Origin: JBEEJZ01 sp046046915
GTDB lineage: Bacteria > Pseudomonadota > Gammaproteobacteria > Burkholderiales > Burkholderiaceae_C
Direction of reading: 5' to 3'
DNA length: 64,000 bases
Assembly (NCBI GenBank): GCA_046046915.1
Contig: JBJOIT010000010.1
Coordinates: 9,071 to 73,070 of the forward strand
Positions 51,304 through 60,225 of this stretch are shown one piece after another. The number at the start of each line of letters is the position of its first letter. Positions within the stretch are counted from its first letter, which is position 1. Both the position numbers and the translations under genes were made by a program. The notes below the pieces were generated by a model. The model saw only the letters and a list, made by a program, of their open reading frames with translations, made no database searches and was not told the DNA's origin.

Positions 51304-53250
51304 TCAGGCGGCGGCTTTCACCGGGGCAAAGGTTTTCGCGTCCGAGATCTTCAGGGTGGCACTGACGCTGCCAGTACGTCCATCTTCAAACTTCACCGTG
51401 GTCTCGATGTACTGCTCGGCCAAGCCGCCATACAGCGCATCCACCAGGGGTTGGTATTTTTCGGCAATGAAGCCGCGACGAACCTTGTTGGTGCGAGTCA
51501 GCTCGCCATCGTCGGCATCCAGCTCCTTGTGCAACACCAGGAAGCGACTGACCTGGCTACCGGCCAGAAGTTCGTCTGCTGACAAATCAGCGTTGACCTG
51601 CTCCACACAGTCCTGGATCAGCTGATACACCTCGGGCTTTTGCGCCAGGTCGGTGTAGCCGGCGTAAGGCAAGTTTCGACGCTCGGCCCAGTTGCCCACG
51701 GCCTCGAAGTCGATGTTGATCATCACGCAGACCTTCTCACGACGGTCACCGTAGGCCACCACTTCCTTGATGTGCGGGAAGAACTTGAGCTTGTTCTCGA
51801 CGTACTTGGGCGCAAACATGGCGCCGTCAAAAGCACCGCCGTGTATGCGGCCCACGTCCTTGACACGGTCGATGATCTTGAGGTGGCCGTGCGCATCCAG
51901 AAACCCGGCATCGCTGGTGTGGTACCAGCCGTCGGCCGTCAGCACCTCGGCGGTAGCGGCAGGGTTCTTGTAGTACTCCTTCAAGAGGCCGGGTGACTTG
52001 ACCAGAATTTCGCCGTTGTCGGCCACCTTGATCTCTACGCCCTCGCAAGGCACGCCCACCGTGTCTGCACGTGCTTCGTGATCGGGCTGCAGGCATACGA
52101 ACACGGCGGTCTCGGTGGAACCGTAGAGCTGCTTGAGGTTGATGCCGATGGAACGATAAAAACTGAACAGATCCGGACCGATGGCCTCACCCGCGGTGTA
52201 AGCCACTTTCACGCGGCTCATGCCCAAGTTGTTGCGCAGGGGACCGTACACCATGAAATCACCCAGGGCGTACATCAAACCGTCCACCAGACCCAGGGAT
52301 TTGCCATCCATGCGGGCTGGCCCCACGCGCTTGGCCAGCGCCATGAAGGACTTGAACAGCTTGCGCTTGAGGGCCCCTGCATCTTCCATGCGAATCATCA
52401 CGCTGGTCAGCAGGCCCTCAAACACCCGGGGCGGGGCAAAGTAATAGGTCGGACCGACCTCTTTCAGGTCGATGGTGACGGTGGCCGCCGATTCGGGGCA
52501 ATTCACCACATAGCCACACACCAGCCACTGTGCATAGCTGAAGATGTTTTGCCCAATCCAAGCAGGCGGCAAATAAGCCAAGACCTCTTCGGTAGGGCCC
52601 AGTTTGTCGAAACTGGCGCCAGCCTGGGCGCGGTTGATCAGGCTGTGATGGGTGTGCACCACACCCTTGGGGTTGCCTGTGGTGCCCGAGGTGAAAAACA
52701 TGGCCGCCACGTCATCGGGCTGCACCTGAGCGACCTGCTCTTGAAAGAAACCCGGGTGCTTGGCCGCAAATGCGGCACCCGACTCCATCAACATGTCCAG
52801 AGCCTGCAAACCGGGTTCTTCATACTTGCGCAGGCCACGGGGATCATCAAAGCAGATGAACTGCAACTGCGGGCAGCTTTCGCGCACCTCCAGCATCTTG
52901 TCGACCTGCTCCTGGTCCTCAACCAGCGCAAACCGAACCTCGGCATTGGTGATGGGAAACACACACTCGGCGGCTGCGGCGTCTTGGTAAAGGGGCACAG
53001 GCACTGCCCCCAGGGCTTGCGCGGCCAGCATGGTGGCATTCAGGCGCGGCCGATTGGCGCCCACCACGATCATGTGCTCGCCACGGCGCAGGCCAGCCAC
53101 ATGCAGACCACAAGCGATCTGCTCGACCTCACGCGCCATGTCCGCCCAGGTGCGCGTTTGCCAGATGCCGTATTCCTTTTCACGCATGGCGGGAGCAGCA
53201 CCACGCTCGGCAGCGTGCTTGAGCAGCAATTGGGGAAACGTGGTCAACAT
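51304..53250 (-). CDS. AMP-dependent acyl-CoA synthetase (long-chain FadD/FACL-like)
   Basis: A 648-residue adenylate-forming enzyme that joins a carboxylic acid to CoA using ATP. The P-loop-like motif FFTSGTTGNPKGVVHTHHS is at about 185-203, the A5 motif LYGSTETAVFV near 390, the A7/A8 motifs YHTSDAGF and GHLKIIDRVKD near 460-485. The length and blocks fit the long-chain branch. ATG 53250 has AGGA upstream; an ATG 12 codons earlier is also in frame. It heads the minus-strand operon and is divergent from the Crp/Fnr gene, separated by 142 bases that hold an inverted repeat. Confidence 0.9.
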   Translation of the reverse strand: MLTTFPQLLLKHAAERGAAPAMREKEYGIWQTRTWADMAREVEQIACGLHVAGLRRGEHMIVVGANRPRLNATMLAAQALGAVPVPLYQDAAAAECVFPITNAEVRFALVEDQEQVDKMLEVRESCPQLQFICFDDPRGLRKYEEPGLQALDMLMESGAAFAAKHPGFFQEQVAQVQPDDVAAMFFTSGTTGNPKGVVHTHHSLINRAQAGASFDKLGPTEEVLAYLPPAWIGQNIFSYAQWLVCGYVVNCPESAATVTIDLKEVGPTYYFAPPRVFEGLLTSVMIRMEDAGALKRKLFKSFMALAKRVGPARMDGKSLGLVDGLMYALGDFMVYGPLRNNLGMSRVKVAYTAGEAIGPDLFSFYRSIGINLKQLYGSTETAVFVCLQPDHEARADTVGVPCEGVEIKVADNGEILVKSPGLLKEYYKNPAATAEVLTADGWYHTSDAGFLDAHGHLKIIDRVKDVGRIHGGAFDGAMFAPKYVENKLKFFPHIKEVVAYGDRREKVCVMINIDFEAVGNWAERRNLPYAGYTDLAQKPEVYQLIQDCVEQVNADLSADELLAGSQVSRFLVLHKELDADDGELTRTNKVRRGFIAEKYQPLVDALYGGLAEQYIETTVKFEDGRTGSVSATLKISDAKTFAPVKAAA

Positions 53251-53355
53251 AGCCGGTCCTTTTGTCTCCAAGTCGTCCTGCTCCAACAGATGAAGTGGAC
53301 TGTTGAGCGGATAGTAGGCTGTGATTTGGCACTTTTCTGTCGTTTGGATGACAAT

Positions 53356-53388
53356 CCTAGGGTCTTACCTGTTAGGACTTACCCTAGG
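53356..53388. promoter_or_regulatory. Inverted/direct repeat operator between the Crp/Fnr gene and the ligase operon
   Basis: Perfect 8-bp arms CCTAGGGT (53356-53363) and ACCCTAGG (53381-53388) flank 17 bases. The whole also reads as two tandem TAGG-CTTACC units (53358-53370 and 53373-53386). It ends 5 bases before the Crp/Fnr ATG, so a bound protein would block that gene and could act on the divergent operon. The same unit occurs once before the Bug gene. Confidence 0.6.
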
Positions 53389-53392
53389 TTTT

Positions 53393-54166
53393 ATGTCCAC
53401 CACACCCACACTGCATCAGCGCAGGCGCCAGCCCAGCCCGACTGAATTAGCCACCATTCCCTGGCTGGCACTGCTGCAAAGCCATGAGCGTGACCGAGCT
53501 GAGCGTGAAATCCAGGTGACCAACGCCTTGCCAGGTGATTACGTGTGTCGTGTGGGCAGACCCGTCACCTACTGGTTTGGCGTGGTGGATGGTTTGCTCA
53601 AGATGAGCAGCGACAACGAACATGGACAAACCATGACCTACACCGGCGTGCCGCCCGGCGGCTGGTTTGGCGAAGGCACTGCACTCAAGCGCGAAACCTA
53701 CCGCTACAACATCCAGGCCTTGCGCAAAAGTGTGGTGGCAGGTTTGCCGGTGGACACCTTCCACTGGCTGCTCGACAACTCCATCGGTTTCAATCGCTTT
53801 GTGATGAACCAGCTCAATGAACGCCTGGGGCAATTCATTGCCGCCCGCGAAATCGACCGCATGAACAACCCCGATTTGCGCGTGGCCCGCAGTCTGTCGG
53901 CACTTTTCAACCAGACGCTTTTCCCGGGCGTCGGAGAACTGCTGCGCATTACCCAGCAGGAACTGGCCTACCTGGTGGGCCTGTCGCGCCAGCGGGTCAA
54001 TGCGGCCCTGAACTCGCTGCAGGCACAGAACATCATTCGGGTGGAATATGGCGGCCTGCGGGTGCTGGACCCACAAGCCCTGCGCTCCAGGGTGTTTGGC
54101 GACCAGCCTTCCACCCCGTTCGTAAAATCGCGCCCTAATCGCACAGCGCCCGGCGCCCCCACATGA
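53393..54166 (+). CDS. Crp/Fnr-family transcriptional regulator
   Basis: A 257-residue regulator with an N-terminal cyclic-nucleotide-like domain (GDYVCRVGRPVTYWFGVVDG, GGWFGEGTAL) and a C-terminal HTH (LRITQQELAYLVGLSRQRVNAAL). It has a single cysteine and so cannot hold the FNR Fe-S cluster. The cAMP-binding Arg-Ser pair of CRP is not seen, so another ligand (possibly an acyl-CoA or aromatic acid) is likely. It is divergent from the acyl-CoA ligase/liv operon and its stop overlaps the rluF start by 4 bases. Confidence 0.88.
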   Translation: MSTTPTLHQRRRQPSPTELATIPWLALLQSHERDRAEREIQVTNALPGDYVCRVGRPVTYWFGVVDGLLKMSSDNEHGQTMTYTGVPPGGWFGEGTALKRETYRYNIQALRKSVVAGLPVDTFHWLLDNSIGFNRFVMNQLNERLGQFIAAREIDRMNNPDLRVARSLSALFNQTLFPGVGELLRITQQELAYLVGLSRQRVNAALNSLQAQNIIRVEYGGLRVLDPQALRSRVFGDQPSTPFVKSRPNRTAPGAPT

Positions 54167-55095
54167 GCACTCCAGAACAAGCCCCCCGCTTTCGTCGTAT
54201 TCCCCGTCCCGAGGGGCTGCCGGGCAAGCCCGCCACGGCGACAAGCCCCAGCGCGGCATCCGGTGGTGCAGAGACCAGTCGCTTGAACAAACGCATGGCT
54301 GAACTGCGAATGGCGTCCCGGCGCGAGGCAGACGACTGGATTGCGCGCGGCTGGGTCAAGGTCAACGGCCAGGTGGCGAGCATGGGCATGCAGGTCACCG
54401 CGAGTGACCGCATCGAGGTCAACAAGCAGGCGCAGGGACAGCAGGCCAACCAGGTCACGATCCTGATCAACAAACCCATGGGCATCGTGAGCGGTCAGGC
54501 CGAAGATGGCCACCTGCCGGCCATCACCTTGGTGCAGCCACAAAACCGCTGGGCAGACGACAACGCCCGCTTCTTTTTTCACCCGCGCCAGCTGCAAAGC
54601 CTGGTGCCGGCAGGCCGGCTGGACATCGACTCGATAGGTCTGCTGGTGCTCACCCAGGATGGCCGGGTGGCACGCCAGCTGATCGGGGAGGACTCCAACA
54701 TCGAAAAAGAGTACCTGGTGCGGGTGGTGTACCGGGGCCTGTCGCCCACCGGCGCCCCAGAGCCTGCAGGCTCAGGCAACGAGCTGGTCAACATTCATGA
54801 AAACGACCCTGTCAGCACCAATGTTCAAGCGGCGTTTCCGCCGGCCATGCTGGCCAAATTGCGCCATGGCCTGAGCCTGGACGGACAGGCCTTGAAACCT
54901 GCCAAGGTGACCTGGCAAAACCCCGAGCAGCTGCGTGTGGTGCTGACCGAAGGTAAGAAGCGCCAGATCCGGCGCATGTGCGAACTGGTGGGTCTCAAAG
55001 TGGTGGGCCTCAAGCGGGTGCGTATCGGCAATGTCATGCTCGGCAACCTGCCGCTGGGCCAGTGGCGCTACCTTCAGCCTCACGAACGGTTTTAA
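54163..55095 (+). CDS. rluF: 23S rRNA pseudouridine synthase, RluF-like
   Basis: A 310-residue RsuA/RluF-family enzyme with an S4 domain (about 40-88, LNKRMAELRMASRREADDW), the ILINKPMGIVSG block, the intact catalytic motif GRLDIDSIGLLVLT (nucleophile Asp154), and the C-terminal KKRQIRRMCELVGLKVV. RluF makes pseudouridine 2604 in 23S rRNA of E. coli; the exact site here is by analogy. A 40-residue N-terminal extension rich in Pro and Ala precedes S4. It overlaps the Crp/Fnr stop (ATGA). Confidence 0.86.
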   Translation: MSTPEQAPRFRRIPRPEGLPGKPATATSPSAASGGAETSRLNKRMAELRMASRREADDWIARGWVKVNGQVASMGMQVTASDRIEVNKQAQGQQANQVTILINKPMGIVSGQAEDGHLPAITLVQPQNRWADDNARFFFHPRQLQSLVPAGRLDIDSIGLLVLTQDGRVARQLIGEDSNIEKEYLVRVVYRGLSPTGAPEPAGSGNELVNIHENDPVSTNVQAAFPPAMLAKLRHGLSLDGQALKPAKVTWQNPEQLRVVLTEGKKRQIRRMCELVGLKVVGLKRVRIGNVMLGNLPLGQWRYLQPHERF

Positions 55096-55146
55096 GCGTC
55101 CCTTCATGTTGCGCAGCTCTAATCAAAAGTCTTTTTTGGGGGCTCT

Positions 55147-55809
55147 GTGCGTATATTGCTGGTTGAAGACGATCATTCTCTGGCCGAGGCCCTTCGTACT
55201 TATCTTGCTGGTAAAGGCTATGCGGTCGACCACACTGCCTCACTCCAGCAAGCCCGTGCGGCCTTGCCCCTGGCGAGCTGGGGGGCCGTTTTGCTGGACC
55301 TGAACCTGCCCGACGGCGACGGCTTGCAGCTCATCAGCGCCATCCGTCAACACGACGGGCAAGTGCCCATCATCGTGCTGACCGCGCGCGATCAAGTGAC
55401 CGATCGCATTCGTGGTCTGGACATGGGGGCCGACGACTACCTGGTCAAACCCTTCGATCCCAACGAGCTGATGGCCCGGCTCAGAGCTATCGAGCGTCGC
55501 TTGGGCGGCAGTGCCAGCGTGGAAGTGACGGCGGGCGACCTGAAAATCGATCTGGTTCGCACGGAAGTCACCCGCATGGGCAAGCCTGTGTCCCTGACTG
55601 CCAAGGAGTGGGCGCTGTTGCGGGTGCTGGCCTCGCGGCTGGACAAAATCCACCTGAAGGGGCAACTCATCGAGGCGCTCTACGGCTTTAACGATGAGGT
55701 GGGCAGCAACACGCTAGAGGTGTTTATCCACAACCTGCGCCGCAAACTCGGCGCCGACAGCATCCAGACGATCCGCGGCCTGGGCTATCGGCTCACGGGG
55801 GGACTGTGA
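55147..55809 (+). CDS. OmpR-family response regulator (TctD/QseB-like)
   Basis: A 220-residue regulator starting at GTG 55147 with GGGGGC as a plausible ribosome site. The receiver domain (1-115) has the acidic pair VEDD, phospho-acceptor Asp51 (LLDLNLPDGDG) and Lys near 101 (LVKPFD). The DNA-binding domain (about 125-218) is the winged helix of OmpR type (SLTAKEWALLRVLASR, IHNLRRKLG, GLGYRL). The next kinase gene overlaps its stop by 4 bases and is its likely partner. Confidence 0.93.
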   Translation: MRILLVEDDHSLAEALRTYLAGKGYAVDHTASLQQARAALPLASWGAVLLDLNLPDGDGLQLISAIRQHDGQVPIIVLTARDQVTDRIRGLDMGADDYLVKPFDPNELMARLRAIERRLGGSASVEVTAGDLKIDLVRTEVTRMGKPVSLTAKEWALLRVLASRLDKIHLKGQLIEALYGFNDEVGSNTLEVFIHNLRRKLGADSIQTIRGLGYRLTGGL

Positions 55810-57212
55810 GGCCCACACCTCAGAGCCTGACGCAGCGACTCACCCGGCCCCTGGTCACCCTGTTTGCCATCTTCTGGCTGGCGGTGACCCTTGCAAGTGC
55901 ACTGCAGGTGCGCTCAGAAATCAATGAGGGCATGGACCACACACTCGTAGAAGGCGGGCAACGCCTTCTGGAGTTGGCGCTGACAGAGCCCAGTCCTTTG
56001 ATGAGAATCCATACTCAAGGCAACAGCACCGCCCACATCATGGGCCACGGGCAGGCACTGGGTTTTGCAGACGACCACATGTCTTACCAGGTCGTGAACG
56101 CCGCAAATCAAATTGTGTTGCGCTCGGCGGATGCCCCGGAACAAGCTTTCGATGTCCCACTGCGCAACGGCTTTTCGGAGCTAGGTGGGTTGCGCATCTA
56201 TACCTACGGCAGCCCCACACAGGCGTTTTACATCCATGTGGCGGACTCGCTCGAACACCGCAACCAGGCCGTGATCGAATCGGTACTGTGGTTACTGTTA
56301 CCCATGGTATGCGTCGTGCCAGGGCTGGGCTGGCTGGCCATCCGCATCATTCGCAGAGAACTGGCGCCCGTGGGTCGACTGGCGGAGCAAATCAACCAGC
56401 GCAATGGCCAGGATCTGAGCCCGATTTCCTCGGCGTCCTTGCCCAATGAACTGAAGGTGATTGCCGACACCACCACGCATTTGATGCAACGATTGAGCGA
56501 CGCACTGGACATTGAGCGCGCCCTGGCCGCCAACGCGGCCCACGAGATCCGCACCCCTCTGGCGACCCTGCAACTGCGCCTGCACCACTTGCTGGGCATG
56601 GACCTGCCTGGCGAGGTTCGATCCGAGTTGTCGAACACCTTGAACTCTCTGGTTCAACTCAACAAGCGGGCCGAGAAGCTGCTGCAACTGTCGCGCGCTG
56701 AATCGGGCGCCTGGCTGGGCAGTGAGGTGGTCAATTTGGTGCAGTTGGCAGGCATCGTGGCGCAGGAGTTCTGGGCCGATCCCGGCCTGACCACACGCTT
56801 GCGCTTGCATGTGCCAGAGGATCACGATGTCCTGGCCTGGGGAGACTTCGATGCGCTGGCCATCGTGCTGCGCAATCTCATCGAAAACGCGGTGCACCAT
56901 GGCGGGGACGGCCCCATCGATCTGGCGGTAACGGCGCCGGCACATCTGCTGGTTCGCGATCAGGGCCCCGGCCTTCCCCCCGACAAGCTGGCACAGATCA
57001 GGCTGCGGCATGTCAGGCACTCCGACCAGACCACAGGCTATGGGCTGGGCATGTCCATCGTCAGCACCATCCTGGAGCGGCACCAGGCGGCCCTGGCGCT
57101 AAACTCGCCCGCGACAGGCCACACCACCGGCTTTGAAGCCATCATCGCGCTTCGGCCCGCGGCAACCGTCACCACCGCGACGCTTACGCCCCCACGAACG
57201 GATGCTCCATGA
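55806..57212 (+). CDS. Sensor histidine kinase (TctE/QseC-like)
   Basis: A 468-residue inner-membrane kinase: membrane helices at about 13-34 and 158-180, with a periplasmic 2CSK_N-like sensor between them, then the H-box AANAAHEIRTPLATL (His246), N-box LIENAVHHGG, G1 VRDQGPGLP and G2 GYGLGMSIV. The start is GTG 55806, sharing 4 bases with the regulator stop. It overlaps the next kinase gene by 4 bases as well. TctE-type kinases govern carboxylic-acid uptake in relatives, but the ligand here is unknown. Confidence 0.92.
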   Translation: MRPTPQSLTQRLTRPLVTLFAIFWLAVTLASALQVRSEINEGMDHTLVEGGQRLLELALTEPSPLMRIHTQGNSTAHIMGHGQALGFADDHMSYQVVNAANQIVLRSADAPEQAFDVPLRNGFSELGGLRIYTYGSPTQAFYIHVADSLEHRNQAVIESVLWLLLPMVCVVPGLGWLAIRIIRRELAPVGRLAEQINQRNGQDLSPISSASLPNELKVIADTTTHLMQRLSDALDIERALAANAAHEIRTPLATLQLRLHHLLGMDLPGEVRSELSNTLNSLVQLNKRAEKLLQLSRAESGAWLGSEVVNLVQLAGIVAQEFWADPGLTTRLRLHVPEDHDVLAWGDFDALAIVLRNLIENAVHHGGDGPIDLAVTAPAHLLVRDQGPGLPPDKLAQIRLRHVRHSDQTTGYGLGMSIVSTILERHQAALALNSPATGHTTGFEAIIALRPAATVTTATLTPPRTDAP

Positions 57213-59176
57213 CTGAACCCGCACGCACTTCCTTTCGCACTCGCTGGCGTGACTTGGGCCTGACACCCGCGCTGGTCATCTTTGTCGCCGCGCTCACGGT
57301 GTTGCCCTTTGTGCTGTACTACTCATTGCGTCACCACGCGGAGCTGGAGTCCATGCGAGATGCGCGGGCCTTCAGCTCGGTGATCTCTGTGGTCCGCTCC
57401 TACTACGCCGCCAATGTCTCCGGGCGCATCCTGAAAAACAACGGCGTCGTGACCGTGACTGAGGCCTACCACAAGGTACCTGGTGGTGTGCCCATACCGG
57501 CCACGCTGTCGATCGAACTGGGTGAGGCCATCAGGGACAAAGCTGTTGACACATCGCTGATGTTTTCCTTTGTGTCGGACATGCCCTTTAAACAAAGAGA
57601 TCGGCCCGCACTCGATGACTTTCAAACCGAGGCCTTACGCACCTTTCGGCGTGAACCACGCCTGACAGATCATTGGCGCAGCGAAATTGATAGCGCAGGC
57701 GTGCCCCGCATGCGACTGGCCATACCAGTACGCATGGAGGCTGGGTGCGTGAACTGCCACAACAGCCACCCCGACTCGCCGGCGCGCGACTGGTCTGTGG
57801 GTGATGTACGAGGCATACAAGACGTGTCTGTGGCACTGTCCCTGTCAGGCCAGGCGGAAGACAGCTTGCCCCTGGTAATTTATCTGGCGTTTTTCACCGG
57901 CACTGCGCTGGCAGCCTTGCGTGAATACCGCAAGGGCAATGCACAGCTCAAACGACTAAACATCGAGAAGGAAAACGCCAGCCGCGAGCTGTACGACAAA
58001 AGCCTGCAACTGCAGCAATCGGTGGAAGAGCTGCGCACCAAAACCACGGTACTGGACAAGGCGCCCTTCGGCATCGTCATTGCACAGCCGCGCGGCAATG
58101 ACCTGGAAATCAGCTACGTCAATGAGGCCTTTACAGAACTGACCGGCTATCTGCACAACGAGGCGGCAGGCCGTGGTCTGCGGTTCTTGTATGGCCCGGA
58201 CACACAAGCCGAGGCGGTCTTGGCCGTGCACACGGCCATCAAACAACGGGAAACCAGGGAGGTCGAAATCCAGAACTACAGGCGCGATGGCACCGCGTTC
58301 TGGTGCCGCCTCCTGGCCTTTCCCAGCTACGACACCCAGGGGCAAATTCAGCACTACGTGATTTGCCTGACAGACATCACCGACCTGAAAAACGCCGAAA
58401 CCGAGCATTTGCGGCTGGCTGGCGAATTGCAGGAGTCTCTGAAACTCGAATCGCTGGGTCTCACGATTGCTGGCATTGCGCATGACCTGAACACCCCCAT
58501 CGGCATTGCCATCACCGCCTCGTCTCATCTGGACAAGGTAGCGCAGCAGCTGGATGACTCGGCACGCCAGGGCGACATCGTGGCCTCCGAGGCTGGTCGC
58601 CTGGCCACTGTGGTGGGACGGTCAGTCAAACTGGTGCTAAACAACCTGAACAAGGCCGCCAGGCTGGTCACCAGCTTCAAGCAGACCACGGCAGACGCCA
58701 CCCGCGTCGAGTGGCGCAAGGTCAACCTCAGCTCCTTTCTAGAGAGTATGGTGGTGTCAGTCTCGCCCCTGATGAAACGTGGCCGCTGCGAGGTCAAACT
58801 GAATTGCCCCGCCGACATCAGCATCCGCACCGAGCCCGGGTCGCTGGGCCAGGCGGTCACCAACCTGATGGTCAATGCCTCCATCCACGCGTTTGAGGGC
58901 TGCGAAGACCGACGCGTCAGCATCGAAGTCACCCGGCAGCCTGCCGGTGTACGCATCACGGTAGCCGACAACGGCAACGGCATGAACGACGAAGCCATTG
59001 CCAAGGCCTTCACACCGTTTTTCACGACCAAGCGCGGTTCGGGCGGCTCGGGCCTGGGCCTGTTTTCCAGCCGCAGAACGGTCGAGCAGGTGCTGGGCGG
59101 CAAGTTGAGCTTTCACAGCACACTCGGAAGCGGCACCACTTTCCATATTGATCTCCCCACCACGTCCCAGGTCTAA
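57209..59176 (+). CDS. Sensor histidine kinase with periplasmic DUF3365 c-type heme domain and PAS domain
   Basis: A 655-residue kinase. A membrane helix at about 19-39 leads to a periplasmic DUF3365 (Tll0287-like) domain (about 45-215) that contains CVNCH (180-184), the motif for covalent c-type heme. A second helix (about 219-237), a coiled coil (about 245-280), a PAS domain (about 282-395) and a kinase core follow: H-box IAGIAHDLNTPIG (His425), N-box LMVNASIHAF, G1 VADNGNGM and G2 GSGGSGLGLFS. The heme would sit outside the membrane, so redox state, NO or CO could be the signal. It overlaps the upstream kinase by 4 bases and lies 2 bases before the HD-GYP gene. Confidence 0.9.
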   Translation: MTEPARTSFRTRWRDLGLTPALVIFVAALTVLPFVLYYSLRHHAELESMRDARAFSSVISVVRSYYAANVSGRILKNNGVVTVTEAYHKVPGGVPIPATLSIELGEAIRDKAVDTSLMFSFVSDMPFKQRDRPALDDFQTEALRTFRREPRLTDHWRSEIDSAGVPRMRLAIPVRMEAGCVNCHNSHPDSPARDWSVGDVRGIQDVSVALSLSGQAEDSLPLVIYLAFFTGTALAALREYRKGNAQLKRLNIEKENASRELYDKSLQLQQSVEELRTKTTVLDKAPFGIVIAQPRGNDLEISYVNEAFTELTGYLHNEAAGRGLRFLYGPDTQAEAVLAVHTAIKQRETREVEIQNYRRDGTAFWCRLLAFPSYDTQGQIQHYVICLTDITDLKNAETEHLRLAGELQESLKLESLGLTIAGIAHDLNTPIGIAITASSHLDKVAQQLDDSARQGDIVASEAGRLATVVGRSVKLVLNNLNKAARLVTSFKQTTADATRVEWRKVNLSSFLESMVVSVSPLMKRGRCEVKLNCPADISIRTEPGSLGQAVTNLMVNASIHAFEGCEDRRVSIEVTRQPAGVRITVADNGNGMNDEAIAKAFTPFFTTKRGSGGSGLGLFSSRRTVEQVLGGKLSFHSTLGSGTTFHIDLPTTSQV

Positions 59177-59178
59177 AC

Positions 59179-60225
59179 ATGCCCAAGCCCAACACGAGCC
59201 CCTGGAAAATTTTGCTGGTTGACGATGAAGAAGACGTCATTGAAGTCAGTCGCCTGGTCCTGGAGGATGTGCGCTTTGACGGACGCCCCCTGGACATCCT
59301 GGACGCCCACTCCGCCCAGGCAGCACGCTTGTTGTTCGAACAGCATGACGACATCGCCCTGGCGTTTATCGACGTCGTGATGGAAACCGAGCACGCCGGC
59401 CTGGACCTGGTGAAATATGTGCGCGAGCAACTCTGCAACCTGAACACCCGCCTGATACTGCGCACTGGCAACCCGGGAGCGGCCCCCCAGCGCGAAATCG
59501 TTCAGTACTTAGAGATTGATGATTACAAGGAAAAAACCGAACTCACTGCCGACCGGCTCGAGACCGCGGTTTACACCTCGCTGCGCAGCTACCGCAACCT
59601 GATGAGCAACATCGCGCTGCGCCAAGACCTACTCGACGCGCAGTCTGAAATCCTCAGCCGGTTGTGCGGCGCCATCGAGAGCCGCAGCAAAGAGACGGGT
59701 ACGCACATCCGGCGCATTGCCCTGTACTCGCGCAAACTAGGCGAGCTGTATGGGCTGCCCGAGGCAAAGCTGGACCTTCTGGAAGCCGGCGCCCCCCTGC
59801 ATGACATCGGCAAGGTGGCAACTCCGGACGAGATCCTGAACAAACCCGGCCCGTTGACTGCGCAAGAGTGGGAGGTGATGCGACGCCACCCCGAGGAAGG
59901 CTATCGTTTGCTGAACCATCCCAAACTTGCGGTCATGCAAGTCAGTGCCGAAATTGCGCTCGCACACCACGAAAAGTGGGATGGCTCGGGCTATCCAGGT
60001 GGGCTTGCAGGCGAGGCCATTCCCCTCTTCGGTCGCATCGTGGCCATTGTGGATGTCTTTGATGCCTTGCTGTCCAAACGCGCATACAAGGAGGCCTGGT
60101 CTCTGGAAAACGTCTCCTCCGACATGCTCGCACTACGCGGCAGCCACTTTGATCCGCGCCTGCTCGATCAATTTTTGGCGCACTTGCCCGTGTTTCATGA
60201 CATTTTCAATCGGAATCCAGACTGA
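59179..60225 (+). CDS. Response regulator with HD-GYP c-di-GMP phosphodiesterase domain
   Basis: A 348-residue protein: receiver domain (about 8-130) with VDDEED, phospho-acceptor Asp65 (FIDVVMET) and LRTGNPG; then an HD-GYP domain (about 150-340) with the complete metal set HD at 208-209 (LHDIGK), HHEKWDGSGYP (263-273) and HIRRIALYS. HD-GYP proteins break c-di-GMP down to pGpG or GMP. All metal and substrate residues I can check are intact, so activity is expected. It lies two bases after the heme kinase stop and overlaps the hybrid kinase start by 1 base. The kinase at 57209 is the likeliest phosphodonor. Confidence 0.93.
   Translation: MPKPNTSPWKILLVDDEEDVIEVSRLVLEDVRFDGRPLDILDAHSAQAARLLFEQHDDIALAFIDVVMETEHAGLDLVKYVREQLCNLNTRLILRTGNPGAAPQREIVQYLEIDDYKEKTELTADRLETAVYTSLRSYRNLMSNIALRQDLLDAQSEILSRLCGAIESRSKETGTHIRRIALYSRKLGELYGLPEAKLDLLEAGAPLHDIGKVATPDEILNKPGPLTAQEWEVMRRHPEEGYRLLNHPKLAVMQVSAEIALAHHEKWDGSGYPGGLAGEAIPLFGRIVAIVDVFDALLSKRAYKEAWSLENVSSDMLALRGSHFDPRLLDQFLAHLPVFHDIFNRNPD

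Noticed and set aside
52078..53445. Plus-strand frame of 455 codons opposite the acyl-CoA synthetase
   Set aside because: Shadow frame that also runs through the operator region and into the Crp/Fnr gene in another frame.
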